Positions 23,687 through 32,411 of a DNA stretch of 64,000 bases are shown one piece after another (position 1 is the stretch's first letter; each line of letters begins with the position of its first letter). The position numbers and the translations under genes are program-made. This DNA comes from Salinispora mooreana. Its GTDB lineage: Bacteria > Actinomycetota > Actinomycetes > Mycobacteriales > Micromonosporaceae. Under the pieces are notes generated by a model. It searched no databases. It saw only the letters and a program-made list of their open reading frames with translations, and was not told the DNA's origin. The stretch covers positions 3,288,484 to 3,352,483 of the forward strand of contig NZ_KB900614.1 of the NCBI RefSeq assembly GCF_000379065.1. The letters run 5' to 3'.

Positions 23687-24883
23687 TCAGAGCCGGTACT
23701 CCCGGAGCAGACCACGGGAGATGATGGTCTTCTGGATCTCCGAGGTGCCCTCACCGATGAGCAGGAACGGGGCCTCCCGCATCAGGCGCTCGATCTCGTA
23801 CTCCTTGGAGTAGCCGTAGCCACCGTGGATACGGAATGCCTCCTGGACCACCTCGGCGCAATACTCGGAGGCGAGCAGCTTGGCCATGCCGGCCTCGACA
23901 TCGTTTCGCTGACCAGCGTCCTTGAGCCGGGCGGCGTTGACCATCAACGCATGCGCGGCCTCGATCTTCGTCCCCATCTCGGCCAGCTTGAACGCGATGG
24001 CCTGATGTGTGGCGAGCGGCTGGCCGAAGGTACGGCGCTGCTGCGCGTACGCGGCGGCCAGCTCGAAGGCACGGATGGAGATGCCGCAGGCACGGGCCGC
24101 CACGTTCACCCGGCCCACCTCGATTCCGTCCATCATCTGGTAGAAGCCGCGACCGACCTGTTCTGCTCCGCCGAGCACCGCGGACTCGGGGACGGTCACA
24201 CCGTCGAGCACCATCTCGGTGGTCTCGACCCCCTTGTAGCCCATCTTGTCGATCTTCCCTGGGATGGTGAGGCCCGGAGCGGTCTCACCAAAGCCCGGCT
24301 CCTTCTCCAGCAGGAAGGTGCTCATGTTCCCGTACACCGAATCGGCGCCGGTGTCGGTCTTGACCAAGGTGGCAACCACCGATGCGTACGCCCCGTTGGT
24401 CAGCCACATCTTCTGGCCGTTCAGGACGTAATCCGCACCGTCCCGGACCGCCCGTGAGGTGATCGCCGAGACGTCGGAGCCGCACTCCGGCTCGGACATC
24501 GAGAAGGCCCCGCGTACCTCGCCGGTCGCCATCTTCGGCAGTAGCCGAGCCCGCTGGTCGACCGAGCCGTGCTGAGAGATCAGGTACGCCACGATGAAGT
24601 GGGTGTTGACGATGCCGGAGATCGACATCCAGCCCCGGGACAGCTCCTCGACCACCAACGCGTAGGTCAGCAGGGACTCCCCCAGGCCGCCGTACTCCTC
24701 GCCGATGGTCAGGCCGAACAGCCCCATCTCGCGCATCCCGTCCAGGATGTCGGCCGGGTACTCGTCGGCGTGCTCCAACCGCTGGGCGTGCGGGATGATC
24801 TCCTTGTTCGCGAACTCCCGGACGGTTTCCAGAATCGACTGTTGCACGTCGGTCAGGCCGGGTGTCTGGGCGAGTCGAGCCAT
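23687..24883 (-). CDS. Acyl-CoA dehydrogenase (methylsuccinyl-CoA dehydrogenase candidate)
   Basis: 398 residues with the whole ACAD fold. Motifs are the N-terminal helical domain, the FAD-site strand AFSMSEPECGSDVSAI, WLTNGAYASVVATLV, RRTFGQPLATHQAIAFKLAEM, IHGGYGYSKEYEIERLMREA and the ending IGEGTSEIQKTIISRGLL. The catalytic base is probably the Glu of REA-FLLIGEGTSE. The family position and the neighbours MaoC (20.6 kb) and CitE (27.2 kb) fit (2S)-methylsuccinyl-CoA dehydrogenase of the ethylmalonyl-CoA pathway. Short-chain acyl-CoA oxidation is the alternative. Confidence 0.9.
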   Translation of the reverse strand: MARLAQTPGLTDVQQSILETVREFANKEIIPHAQRLEHADEYPADILDGMREMGLFGLTIGEEYGGLGESLLTYALVVEELSRGWMSISGIVNTHFIVAYLISQHGSVDQRARLLPKMATGEVRGAFSMSEPECGSDVSAITSRAVRDGADYVLNGQKMWLTNGAYASVVATLVKTDTGADSVYGNMSTFLLEKEPGFGETAPGLTIPGKIDKMGYKGVETTEMVLDGVTVPESAVLGGAEQVGRGFYQMMDGIEVGRVNVAARACGISIRAFELAAAYAQQRRTFGQPLATHQAIAFKLAEMGTKIEAAHALMVNAARLKDAGQRNDVEAGMAKLLASEYCAEVVQEAFRIHGGYGYSKEYEIERLMREAPFLLIGEGTSEIQKTIISRGLLREYRL

Positions 24884-25045
24884 ATCCGCCTCCGGGTCGG
24901 TGCGCTACTCGGGGGGAACTAGTGCCCGGCTAGTATCGGCGGCACGAGCGCTGCCGCCAAGGTGACCAGTCCTCGAACCGCTGTGAAAAGTTTCACCAGC
25001 CGGGGTAGCGTCCGGCCACAGGGAGCTCGGCAGGAGGAAAAAGTC

Positions 25046-25585
25046 GTGAGCCAGCCACCGTCGCCCGGTCCACCGGATCCCGACCGGCCCGTGTCCCCGT
25101 GGGAACAGCCCAACGCCGGCCCAGAGCCGTCCCCCTCGTACGAAACCGGCCCGAACCAGCCGCTGGAGCACGGTACCGCGCAGGGCAGCCAGCCCCAGTC
25201 GGGGCAGCAACAGTGGGAACAGCAGCAACACTGGGGGCAGCAGCCACAGTGGGAACAGCAGCAACACTGGGGGCAGCAGCCACAGTGGGAACAGCAGCAA
25301 CACTGGGGGCAGCAGCCGCACCATCTCTATGCCCCTCCCCAAAGCCCGCCGACGAACATCCTGGCCGTTCTCTCCCTGGTCTTCGCCTTCGTATTCGCAC
25401 CTGCTGGCATCGTCCTCGGCCATGTGGCCCGCCGCCAGCTACGCACCAGTGGCGAGTCCGGTGGCCAACTCGCCACTGTGGGCCTGGTCCTGAGCTACAT
25501 CTTCACCGTGCTCGGCCTGCTGGCCTGCTGCGGATTAGTGTTTGTGGCCAGCGCCCCCATCCCCGGCAGCCCCGACGGGTACTGA
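25046..25585 (+). CDS. DUF4190 membrane protein with Gln/Trp repeat tail
   Basis: 179 residues from GTG 25046 (AGGAGGAAA at 25032). Residues ~1-105 are a Pro/Gln-rich region carrying three identical 12-residue units QWEQQQHWGQQP. The C-terminal ~75 residues are a DUF4190 domain with two TMs (NILAVLSLVFAFVFAPAGIVL and ATVGLVLSYIFTVLGLLACCG) around the HVARRQLRTSGESG loop. Function unknown. A second DUF4190 protein starts at 26696. Confidence 0.85.
   Translation: MSQPPSPGPPDPDRPVSPWEQPNAGPEPSPSYETGPNQPLEHGTAQGSQPQSGQQQWEQQQHWGQQPQWEQQQHWGQQPQWEQQQHWGQQPHHLYAPPQSPPTNILAVLSLVFAFVFAPAGIVLGHVARRQLRTSGESGGQLATVGLVLSYIFTVLGLLACCGLVFVASAPIPGSPDGY
25211..25318. repeat. 36-bp coding tandem repeat, 3 units
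   Basis: Three 36-base units (25211-25246, 25247-25282, 25283-25318) are identical apart from the last base of the third. Each encodes QWEQQQHWGQQP. The near-perfect identity points to recent or ongoing expansion or contraction. Copy number should vary between strains without a frameshift. Confidence 0.95.
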
Positions 25586-25673
25586 GTCGGGACGCCTCAC
25601 GGTCCCCGGAGGCGTGGGCGGGCCCCTCGGTGCCGACCTGCGGCCCCGCCCACCTCGGCCCGAGAGTCGCCGG

Positions 25674-26429
25674 TCAGCGGAACTGCGCCTCGCGCACGCT
25701 GTTGCCGCCGTCCACCACCAGCATCTGGCCGGTGATGTAGGAGGCAGCCGGCGAGCAGAGGAACGCGATGGACGCCGCCACCTCGTCCGGCGTACCCGGA
25801 CGACCGACCGGCGTGCCCAGTCCTTGTTTGAGCTCGGCCATCGTTGACGCGGCGGTGTGGATGGTCCCCGGGGCCACCGCGTTGACGGTCACCCCGTCCG
25901 CAATCATCTCCATCGCCAACGCCCGGGTCAGCCCGACGACGCCAGCCTTGGCCGCCGCGTAGGCGGCCTCGGTCGGCAAGGCGTTGACCGGCCCCGCGGT
26001 CGCCGCCAAGCTCACGATCCGGCCCCAACCCCGCTCGGCCATCCCGCCGATGAACGCGCGGCTACACAGGAAGGCGGTGGTGAGGTTGCGATCGATCTCA
26101 CCGTGCCACTCCTCGTAGCTGAGCTGGGCGACCGGCCGCAGTACCTCCGGACTCGCCCGACTCGCCAAGCCGGCATTGTTGACCAGCACCTCAACGTCAC
26201 CGAGTTGCTCGGTGACCGCATCCGCCAAGGCACCGACCTCCGACTCGTCGGTCAGGTCAGCCACAAATCCGGTGACCCCCAACTCGGCGGCGCGCTCGTG
26301 GATGCGACGAGTCGTGGAGACGATGGCGACCCGCGCGCCCAGGTCGGCGAGGCGACGCGCGGTCGCGTAGCCGATGCCGTCCGGGCTGCCGGCTCCGGTC
26401 ACCAACGCCACCCTTCCGTCGAGCCGCAT
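25674..26429 (-). CDS. SDR-family oxidoreductase (3-oxoacyl-ACP reductase-like)
   Basis: 251 residues. The NAD(P) site is [14 protein letters not shown] (an insertion in the usual TGxxxGIG), followed by [21 protein letters not shown], catalytic Tyr and Lys in [18 protein letters not shown], and [20 protein letters not shown]. The substrate is not predictable. ATG 26429 has GGAG 9 bases upstream; an Arg-rich frame upstream (to 26573) is probably noncoding. It lies between the two DUF4190 genes on the opposite strand. Confidence 0.88.
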   Translation of the reverse strand: MRLDGRVALVTGAGSPDGIGYATARRLADLGARVAIVSTTRRIHERAAELGVTGFVADLTDESEVGALADAVTEQLGDVEVLVNNAGLASRASPEVLRPVAQLSYEEWHGEIDRNLTTAFLCSRAFIGGMAERGWGRIVSLAATAGPVNALPTEAAYAAAKAGVVGLTRALAMEMIADGVTVNAVAPGTIHTAASTMAELKQGLGTPVGRPGTPDEVAASIAFLCSPAASYITGQMLVVDGGNSVREAQFR

Positions 26430-26695
26430 GGTGACCAGCTCCGGCAGGGGCACGTGCTCGTCCTGCCCGCTCTGCCCAACCGGGTCACCGCCCGTCGCTC
26501 GGCTACGGCGGGCCGCGCCGCGGCGACTCGCGTCTCGTCTCGGTCGGCTACCGGCTCTCGCGTCAATCGCCATGCCAGAATCCTGCCCGTTTGCCCCGGG
26601 CCGATCAACGCGGCGCGGTGGCGGTTTCCCCGAATTTCCTTCGGCTGACTACCCTGACAACTCACCAACACCCTGTGGGAGAGCAGACCAAGGCC

Positions 26696-27217
26696 ATGAC
26701 CTATCCCCCCTCCGCCGGCGACTGGCAGGACCCTGCTCGACCGCTTACCGGAGTGCCGGACGACAGTCCACAGCACGCCAATCCGGGGCAGCAACCCATT
26801 CCTTCCGCCCCGACGAGCAGCCAACCCGGGCCCGGCCAGCCCACCGGGGGCGTTCTCTACCCTCCAACCGGCCCGTACCCGGGCGCCTACCCGGCGGGCG
26901 GCTACCCGCAGCCGACGTACCCGGGCTACGGGTACCCGCAGCCGAAGACGAACGGTCTGGCCACCGTCGCCCTGGTGTTGTCACTGGTCGGTATCGTGTT
27001 CTGCCTCACCGCGCCGGCTGGCGCGATCCTCGGCCACGTCGCCCAGAAGCAGATCCGGGAAACCGGCGAGGGCGGCGACGGTGTGGCGAAGGCCGCGATC
27101 ATCAGCGGCTGGATCCTGACCGGCCTGGCAGCACTCGTCGCCGTCTTCTACGTGGTGGTGTTCGTCGTGATGGTGTTCGTCCTTGTCGCCGCTGCCGAAA
27201 CCACGAGCACCGTCTGA
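26696..27217 (+). CDS. DUF4190 membrane protein, Pro/Gly/Tyr-rich
   Basis: 173 residues from ATG 26696. The N-terminal ~80 residues are Pro/Gly/Tyr-rich (YPGAYPAGGYPQ, YPGYGYPQPK). The DUF4190 domain follows (LATVALVLSLVGIVFCLTAPAGAILGH), then HVAQKQIRETGEGGDG and a second TM (AALVAVFYVVVFVVMVFVLV). It has the same build as the protein at 25046, so the two are probably diverged paralogues. Its last base abuts the convergent CitE gene. Function unknown. Confidence 0.85.
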   Translation: MTYPPSAGDWQDPARPLTGVPDDSPQHANPGQQPIPSAPTSSQPGPGQPTGGVLYPPTGPYPGAYPAGGYPQPTYPGYGYPQPKTNGLATVALVLSLVGIVFCLTAPAGAILGHVAQKQIRETGEGGDGVAKAAIISGWILTGLAALVAVFYVVVFVVMVFVLVAAAETTSTV

Positions 27218-28174
27218 CTACTGCGCCGCCGGGGTGAAGGAAGAGGTACGAACCAGCCCGGCCGCTCGGCCCTTCGCCGCGATCACCAACGCCATCTTGC
27301 GCGACGCCTCGTCAATCATCTCGTCGCCGAGCATCACCGCGCCGAGCTTCCCCCCGGCCTCCGAGGTGTAGTGCTGGTAGGCGTCGAGAATCAGCTCGGC
27401 GTGGTCGTAGTCGTCCTGGGCCGGCGAGTAGACCTCGTTTGCGGCCTCCAGCTGGCCCGGGTGCAGCACCCACTTCCCGTCGAAGCCGAGCGCGGCGGAC
27501 CGCTTGGCCACGTCGCGGAACCCGTCAACATCCCGGATCTGCAGGAATGGGCCGTCGATCGCCTGCTTGTCATGCATCCGGGCAGCCATCAGGATGCGCA
27601 TCAGAATGTAGTGGTAGGGATCGCCCGGATAGTCCGGAATCAGCGCCCCGACCGTCAACGACCTCATGTTGATCGAGGCCATGAAGTCGGCGGGGCCAAA
27701 GATGATGGTCTCCACCCGGGGCGACGCCGCGGCGATCACGTCAACGTTCACCAGGCCGGCCGCGTTCTCGATCTGCGCCTCGATACCGATCCGCCCGACC
27801 TCGAGGCCGAGTGTCTTCTCCACCTGGGTGAGGGTGAGATCCAGCCACTGCACCTGGCCGGCGTCCTGCACCTTCGGCAGCATGATGCAGTCCAGGTTGG
27901 CACCGGCGCCCTCGACAACATCGATAACGTCCCGGTACGTCCAGGGAGTGGTCAGGTCGTTCACCCGGACCACCCGGGTCTTGCCGGTCCAGTCGCCCTC
28001 GTTGAGGGCGGCGACGATGTTCTTCCGCGCGTCCGGCTTAGCGAGCGGGGCGACCGCGTCCTCAAGATCGAGGAAGACCTGATCGGCGGGGAGGCCCTGC
28101 GCCTTACCCAACATCTTGACGCTGGAACCCGGTACCGCGAGGCAGGACCGACGGGGGCGACCGACTGCGGTCAT
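27218..28174 (-). CDS. HpcH/HpaI aldolase, CitE-like (methylmalyl-CoA lyase candidate)
   Basis: 318 residues. CitE/Mcl TIM barrel: RRSCLAVPGSS at the N-terminus, VFLDLEDAVAPLAK (metal-binding acidic pair), VVRVNDLTTPWTY (Arg for CoA), IEAQIENAAGLVNVD (Glu) and IIFGPADFMASI (Asp metal ligand). It most likely cleaves malyl/methylmalyl-CoA to glyoxylate plus acetyl- or propionyl-CoA, the last step of the ethylmalonyl-CoA pathway with the MaoC and dehydrogenase genes above. The HWE-type substrate loop was not resolved. Convergent with the DUF4190 gene with zero gap. Confidence 0.9.
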   Translation of the reverse strand: MTAVGRPRRSCLAVPGSSVKMLGKAQGLPADQVFLDLEDAVAPLAKPDARKNIVAALNEGDWTGKTRVVRVNDLTTPWTYRDVIDVVEGAGANLDCIMLPKVQDAGQVQWLDLTLTQVEKTLGLEVGRIGIEAQIENAAGLVNVDVIAAASPRVETIIFGPADFMASINMRSLTVGALIPDYPGDPYHYILMRILMAARMHDKQAIDGPFLQIRDVDGFRDVAKRSAALGFDGKWVLHPGQLEAANEVYSPAQDDYDHAELILDAYQHYTSEAGGKLGAVMLGDEMIDEASRKMALVIAAKGRAAGLVRTSSFTPAAQ

Positions 28175-28304
28175 GTATGCGCTCCTTCCAGCATCCGGCG
28201 ACAGGCCGGCGCCACCTCAACATGCAGACGATGTGGACTTGACGATCCAAACAGGCGGCGTATCGATCCCAGAGTACGTGGGGAGGCCACGGTAACCTCG
28301 TGCC

Positions 28305-29180
28305 GTGACTGCGGTGAACGGACCTGTGGAAGATCTCACTGGGCGTCGGCTGACAGTGGTGACCGGAGCCAGCTCCGGCATCGGCCTCGCCGCCGCAATC
28401 GAGCTGGCCTGCCGCGGCGACCAGGTGGTACTGGTCGGGCGTGACTCGGCCCGCCTCCACGCCGCCGCCGAGCAGGTCCGGGACGCCGCCGGCGAGCTGC
28501 CGGAGGTGTTCCGCGCGGACTTTGCCGTCCTCGACGATGTCCGTGCCCTGGCGGCGCGGCTGCGCGCCGCGTACGACCGGATCGATGTGCTGGCCAACAA
28601 CGCCGGGGCGATCGTGCTCGAGCCGACCACCACCGTTGATGGCTACGAGCTGTCGATTCAGACCAACCATCTCGCGCCGTTCCTGTTGACCAACCTCCTG
28701 CGGGATCGACTCGGCCGGGTCGTGGTGACCGCGTCCGCCGCCCACCGCAGCGGGTCGCTGGACCCGAACGACCTCAACCAGCCGCTGCACCGGTACCGCG
28801 CGATGAGCGTCTACGGCACCAGCAAACAGGCAAACATCCTGTTCACCACGGAGGCAGCCCGACGCTGGCGGGACCTGCCGACGTACTGCTTCCACCCGGG
28901 CGTGGTGCGGACCCGGTTCGGCGGCGGCAGCCGGCTGATCACCTTCGCCATGCGCCTGTTGCCGGCCCGCAGCGCAGAAAAGGGGGCCGAGACCCTGGTC
29001 TGGCTCGCCAACCAGGCCCCAGAACGGCTCCACAGCGGCGGGTACTACCAGGATCTACGGCTCCGCCAACCAGCCCGGAAGGCAACTGATCCGCAGTTGG
29101 CCGCTCAGCTCTGGGAAGCCAGCGCAAAGGCGGTCGGCATCGACGGTAGCCCGGAATCCGGGACGGGTCACGCGGGCTGA
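28305..29180 (+). CDS. SDR-family oxidoreductase (retinol dehydrogenase-like)
   Basis: 291 residues. LTVVTGASSGIGLAAAIEL (cofactor site), FAVLDDVRALAARL, VLANNAGAIVLEP, catalytic YGTSKQAN (Tyr-x3-Lys) and CFHPGVVRTRFGG. The WW-domain-oxidoreductase/retinol dehydrogenase branch often lacks a close substrate assignment. GTG start at 28305. The 3' end overlaps the convergent EamA gene by 13 bases. Confidence 0.88.
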   Translation: MTAVNGPVEDLTGRRLTVVTGASSGIGLAAAIELACRGDQVVLVGRDSARLHAAAEQVRDAAGELPEVFRADFAVLDDVRALAARLRAAYDRIDVLANNAGAIVLEPTTTVDGYELSIQTNHLAPFLLTNLLRDRLGRVVVTASAAHRSGSLDPNDLNQPLHRYRAMSVYGTSKQANILFTTEAARRWRDLPTYCFHPGVVRTRFGGGSRLITFAMRLLPARSAEKGAETLVWLANQAPERLHSGGYYQDLRLRQPARKATDPQLAAQLWEASAKAVGIDGSPESGTGHAG

Positions 29181-30088
29181 CTCCGGGTGCTGCTGTGGAT
29201 CACCACCGCGACGCCCACCAGAAGCAACGCCAGGCCCGGCAACGCTGACGGCTGCGGCAGCTGGCCCAGCCAGACCCAGCCGATCAGCGCCGCACCCGGT
29301 GCCTCCAACAAGATCAGCATACTGACCGTGGTGGCCGAGACCCGACGCAGCGCGTAGGTGAACATCGAATGACCAAGCAGCTGGGCACCGGCCACCAGGG
29401 CCAGCACCGCGAGCCAGGTACGGATGTCGAAGCCGGACAACCGCACCCCACCGATCCAGCAGACCACCAGCAGGACCAGAGCGCAGACGCCGTAGCAGAC
29501 GGTGGTGTACGTGGTGGTGCTGACCGTTCGCCGGGCCTGCTCACCCAGGGCCGTGTAGACCGCGGCGAACATTCCGCCGAGAATCGCGAGTAGATCACCG
29601 AGGAACGCCGGATCGGAGAGCGCGAAGTCGGCTCCGGTGGCCAGTGCCGCGCCGGCGACCGCCACGCCGATGCCGGCCCACACCGCCCTCGGCAGTCGCC
29701 GACCCTGGGCCTGCGCGATCAGCCCCTGCCATACCGGTTGGGTGGCGACCAGCGCGGTGGCCGCCGCCACCGTGGTGAGCTTGGCGCTCGGCATCCAGGT
29801 GGCGAAGTGCGCGGCGAGCGCGACACCGGAGAGAACACAGTACCGGCCGGCGCGTCGTCCGGCCGGAGCGGCCAACGCCCGCAGCTCTGCCCGCCGAAAG
29901 AGCAGGGTGGCCGGACTGAGCACCGCGGTCGAGAGCAGGTTGCGCCAGAAGGCTACTGCCAGGGCCGGTGCGGCAGCGAAAGCCACCAGCGGCGCGGAGG
30001 ACGACACGGCGAGCACCGCGAGGGCGAGCGCGCCGACGGTCAGCGGCTCCGGCGGCAGCCGGTAGGGCAGGGCGGGCACGAGGAGCAA
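29168..30088 (-). CDS. EamA/DMT-family transporter
   Basis: 306 residues with ten predicted TMs in two EamA repeats (ALALAVLAVSSSAPLVAFAAA, LTTVAAATALVATQPVW, WAGIGVAVAGAALATG, TWLAVLALVAGAQLLGHSM, MLILLEAPGAALIGWVWLG). The loop RRVSATTVSMLILLEAP is typical of the second half. It is probably an exporter of small metabolites in the cytoplasmic membrane; the substrate is unknown. The start (ATG 30088) is not backed by a strong ribosome-binding site. Confidence 0.88.
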   Translation of the reverse strand: MLLVPALPYRLPPEPLTVGALALAVLAVSSSAPLVAFAAAPALAVAFWRNLLSTAVLSPATLLFRRAELRALAAPAGRRAGRYCVLSGVALAAHFATWMPSAKLTTVAAATALVATQPVWQGLIAQAQGRRLPRAVWAGIGVAVAGAALATGADFALSDPAFLGDLLAILGGMFAAVYTALGEQARRTVSTTTYTTVCYGVCALVLLVVCWIGGVRLSGFDIRTWLAVLALVAGAQLLGHSMFTYALRRVSATTVSMLILLEAPGAALIGWVWLGQLPQPSALPGLALLLVGVAVVIHSSTRSQPA

Positions 30089-30177
30089 TAGTCACACGTA
30101 TCCGAAGCCGGCTCGATCAGCCTTCGACTACGATCGTCCGCGACTCACCGCCAACCCCTCACCGCCGAAAGGCCCCC

Positions 30178-30936
30178 ATGCCCCGGTTCCAGGCGGTGCT
30201 CTTCGACTTCTTCGGCACGCTGACCTGCGCCGTGCAGCGCGGCAGCGCCCACCGTACGACGGCCGAGCTGCTCGGTTGCCCGCCGGAGGTGCTCGTCAAC
30301 GTCCTCAACCGCACCTACTACCAGCGCGCCACCGGCGCCCTGGGCACCGCCGAGGCGACCCTGCGCTGGGTCTGTGCGCAGGCCGGGGTTCGACCCTCAA
30401 CCGAGGCGCTCCGGTCGGCGGTGATCGCCCGATTCCGCGCCATCCGCGCCGACACCCGCCTTCGCACCGAGGCAGTACCCACCCTCGCCGCGCTGCGCCA
30501 GCGCGGGCTCCGGATCGGGTTGGTCAGTGACTGCACCCATGAACTGCCCGCCCTCCTACCGCAGTTGCCGATCGATCCGCTCCTGGATGTCCGAGTCCTC
30601 TCGGTCCAGTTCGGGCGCTGCAAGCCCGACCCGGAGCTGTACCGGGCTGCCTGCCGGCACCTGGGCCTGACGCCCGCCACCTGCCTGTACGTGGGGGACG
30701 GAGGGAGCCAGGAACTAACCGGGGCGGAACGGGCCGGGCTGCACGCGGTACGCCTGGCGGCCCCGGACCTCGCTGGCCATCTGACCTTCAACCCGGACAC
30801 CGGCTGGACCGGACCGGAGCTGACCTCGCTGGCCGACGTGGTTGACCTGATCGACCGGGCCGACGCCGACTCCGGGTCGCCGGGGGCGACCGGACCCGCC
30901 GCACACCGGCAGCCGGCGGAGGTCAGTATCGGCTGA
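30178..30936 (+). CDS. HAD-superfamily hydrolase
   Basis: 252 residues. HAD motif I LFDFFGTLTC (catalytic Asp in DFFGT), cap helix region, motif II LVSDCTHE, motif III RCKPDPELYR (Lys) and motif IV YVGDGGSQELTGAERAG. In motif IV the usual second Asp is replaced by Gln-Glu around DGGSQE, so activity is probable but not certain. Likely a small phosphatase. ATG 30178. Confidence 0.88.
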   Translation: MPRFQAVLFDFFGTLTCAVQRGSAHRTTAELLGCPPEVLVNVLNRTYYQRATGALGTAEATLRWVCAQAGVRPSTEALRSAVIARFRAIRADTRLRTEAVPTLAALRQRGLRIGLVSDCTHELPALLPQLPIDPLLDVRVLSVQFGRCKPDPELYRAACRHLGLTPATCLYVGDGGSQELTGAERAGLHAVRLAAPDLAGHLTFNPDTGWTGPELTSLADVVDLIDRADADSGSPGATGPAAHRQPAEVSIG

Positions 30937-30938
30937 GG

Positions 30939-31448
30939 TCAGCGCCGTCGCACGCGGTGCAGCCGGAGCGGCTTACGAGCCGCCCGAACCACCGCCGCCG
31001 GGCGGGGTGGCTGGGCCAGCGAAGCGGTGGGAAGTGCCGGGCCGGCCAGCGGATCGCCGGCGGGAACGAGGCGGTTGAGCGCGCAGCCGACGGTCGCCCA
31101 GCGGGCCACGAGGTCGGCAGCCGAACCTGGTGCGTTCAGCCGCTTCGCCGCAACCAGCGGCGCGCTGGTCTCCCAGTCTTCGGTGTCGGGCAGCAGCCGG
31201 GTCACTTCCGCCGGCCAGGTGACGATCCGGCCGCCGTGATCGCCCCGCAGCGTGACCTCCGCCCGCCTCGCATCGGCGAGCCCGGGAGCGGTCTGCTCGC
31301 CCGGCCCGCTGACCACGAGGAGCCCGCCCGCCTGGGGCACACACCAGAGCGCGGATGCCGGGCCGTCGGCGACACCGACCCAGGCGATGGCCGCCTTCTT
31401 CAGCGCCTCGTCAACCAGCAGGTTGCTGCGTCGTACCGCGTCACTCAC
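30939..31448 (-). CDS. Hypothetical protein (169 aa)
   Basis: 169 residues from GTG 31448 (GGGA close upstream). It opens VSDAVRRSNLLVDEALKKAA, has a central stretch GLLVVSGPGEQTAPGLADA and RADVT-like EVTLRGDHGG, and a basic C-terminus (KPLRLHRVRRR). The middle could be a flavin-reductase-like split-barrel relative, but I cannot assign a family. It follows the HAD gene convergently by 2 bases. Function unknown. Confidence 0.6.
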   Translation of the reverse strand: MSDAVRRSNLLVDEALKKAAIAWVGVADGPASALWCVPQAGGLLVVSGPGEQTAPGLADARRAEVTLRGDHGGRIVTWPAEVTRLLPDTEDWETSAPLVAAKRLNAPGSAADLVARWATVGCALNRLVPAGDPLAGPALPTASLAQPPRPAAVVRAARKPLRLHRVRRR

Positions 31449-31508
31449 TCCCGCATCCTCCCGCACCCCACCGCCGGTCCGCACCCCCACGGTCGGGGTG
31501 GATGCGGC

Positions 31509-32378
31509 TCAGCCGACGAACGGCGGGATCACGATCTCGCCCCGGGCCACCGGCGCCACCCCGCCGGTGACGGTAGCGCCGAGGGCAGCCCCGTCGGCCG
31601 CGGTAACCGTGCAGGCCAGCGCGGATGGTCGGTTGATCTCGCTGCCCTGGCGAACGGCGTAACCGGTTCGGCCCACGCCAGGCAGCCACCCACTGGCCAC
31701 CAACCACACCCCCAGCCCCAGTGCGGCCGACCCGGTCGCCGGATCCTCCGGCACGCCCAGCCCGGGGACGAAGACCCGGGTGTGCGCGGTCCGCGACTCG
31801 GCATCCCAGGAGAAGACAACGATACGCTCCACTCCGCACCGCCGGGCTACCACCGGATTCAGCCGGGCGCGTGGCACCGCGTGCGGATGGACCGGTAGGT
31901 ACGGGAATTCCCGGCCGCAGCCGGCCACCCGGGGCGCCGGCCCGGCCTGGTCAACCCCGGTGAGGCCGACCAGCTCCAGCAGCGGCCCCGGATCCAGTTC
32001 GGGGCCGAGCGTCGGCGTACCTCCGGTCAGCGTCGCGCCGGTCGCGGTAACCTCGATCGGTAGCACACCGGCGCCGCACTCCTGCCGCACCCAGCCGGCG
32101 GCGAAGAGACCACGCCGGCTGGCGGTGACCGCCGCGCCGACACTCGGGTGGCCGGCGAACGGCAACTCGTCAACCGGGGTGAAGATCCGCGCTCGATAGG
32201 TGGCGTCGGCCCGGGTGGGTGGGAGCACGAACACCGTCTCGGAGAGGTGGAACTCCAGTGCGAGCGCCTGCATCTGCTCCGTGGCCAACCCGTCGGCCCC
32301 GAACACCACCGCCAAGGGGTTACCGGCAAAGGGGCGATCGGTGAAGACGTCCACGATCTCGTAGGCCAGGGTCGACAT
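31509..32378 (-). CDS. PhzF-family isomerase
   Basis: 289 residues from ATG 32378 (MSTLAYEIVDVFTDRPFAGN is the family start). The catalytic Glu lies in FHLSETVFVLPP, DELPFAGHPSVGAA is conserved, and RVFVPGLGVPEDPATGSAALG is the C-terminal-half signature. PhzF-type enzymes isomerise 2,3-dihydro-3-hydroxyanthranilate or proline-like compounds; the real substrate here is unknown. It lies between a hypothetical gene and the MgtE_N/CBS gene, not in a phenazine cluster. Confidence 0.9.
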   Translation of the reverse strand: MSTLAYEIVDVFTDRPFAGNPLAVVFGADGLATEQMQALALEFHLSETVFVLPPTRADATYRARIFTPVDELPFAGHPSVGAAVTASRRGLFAAGWVRQECGAGVLPIEVTATGATLTGGTPTLGPELDPGPLLELVGLTGVDQAGPAPRVAGCGREFPYLPVHPHAVPRARLNPVVARRCGVERIVVFSWDAESRTAHTRVFVPGLGVPEDPATGSAALGLGVWLVASGWLPGVGRTGYAVRQGSEINRPSALACTVTAADGAALGATVTGGVAPVARGEIVIPPFVG

Positions 32379-32411
32379 GCTGATAGACAATAGGCACTTA
32401 GGCTGGTTTCC

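Noticed and set aside
25211-25318. Regular 36-base repeats as a possible CRISPR array
   Set aside because: The units are contiguous with no spacers and keep an open reading frame.
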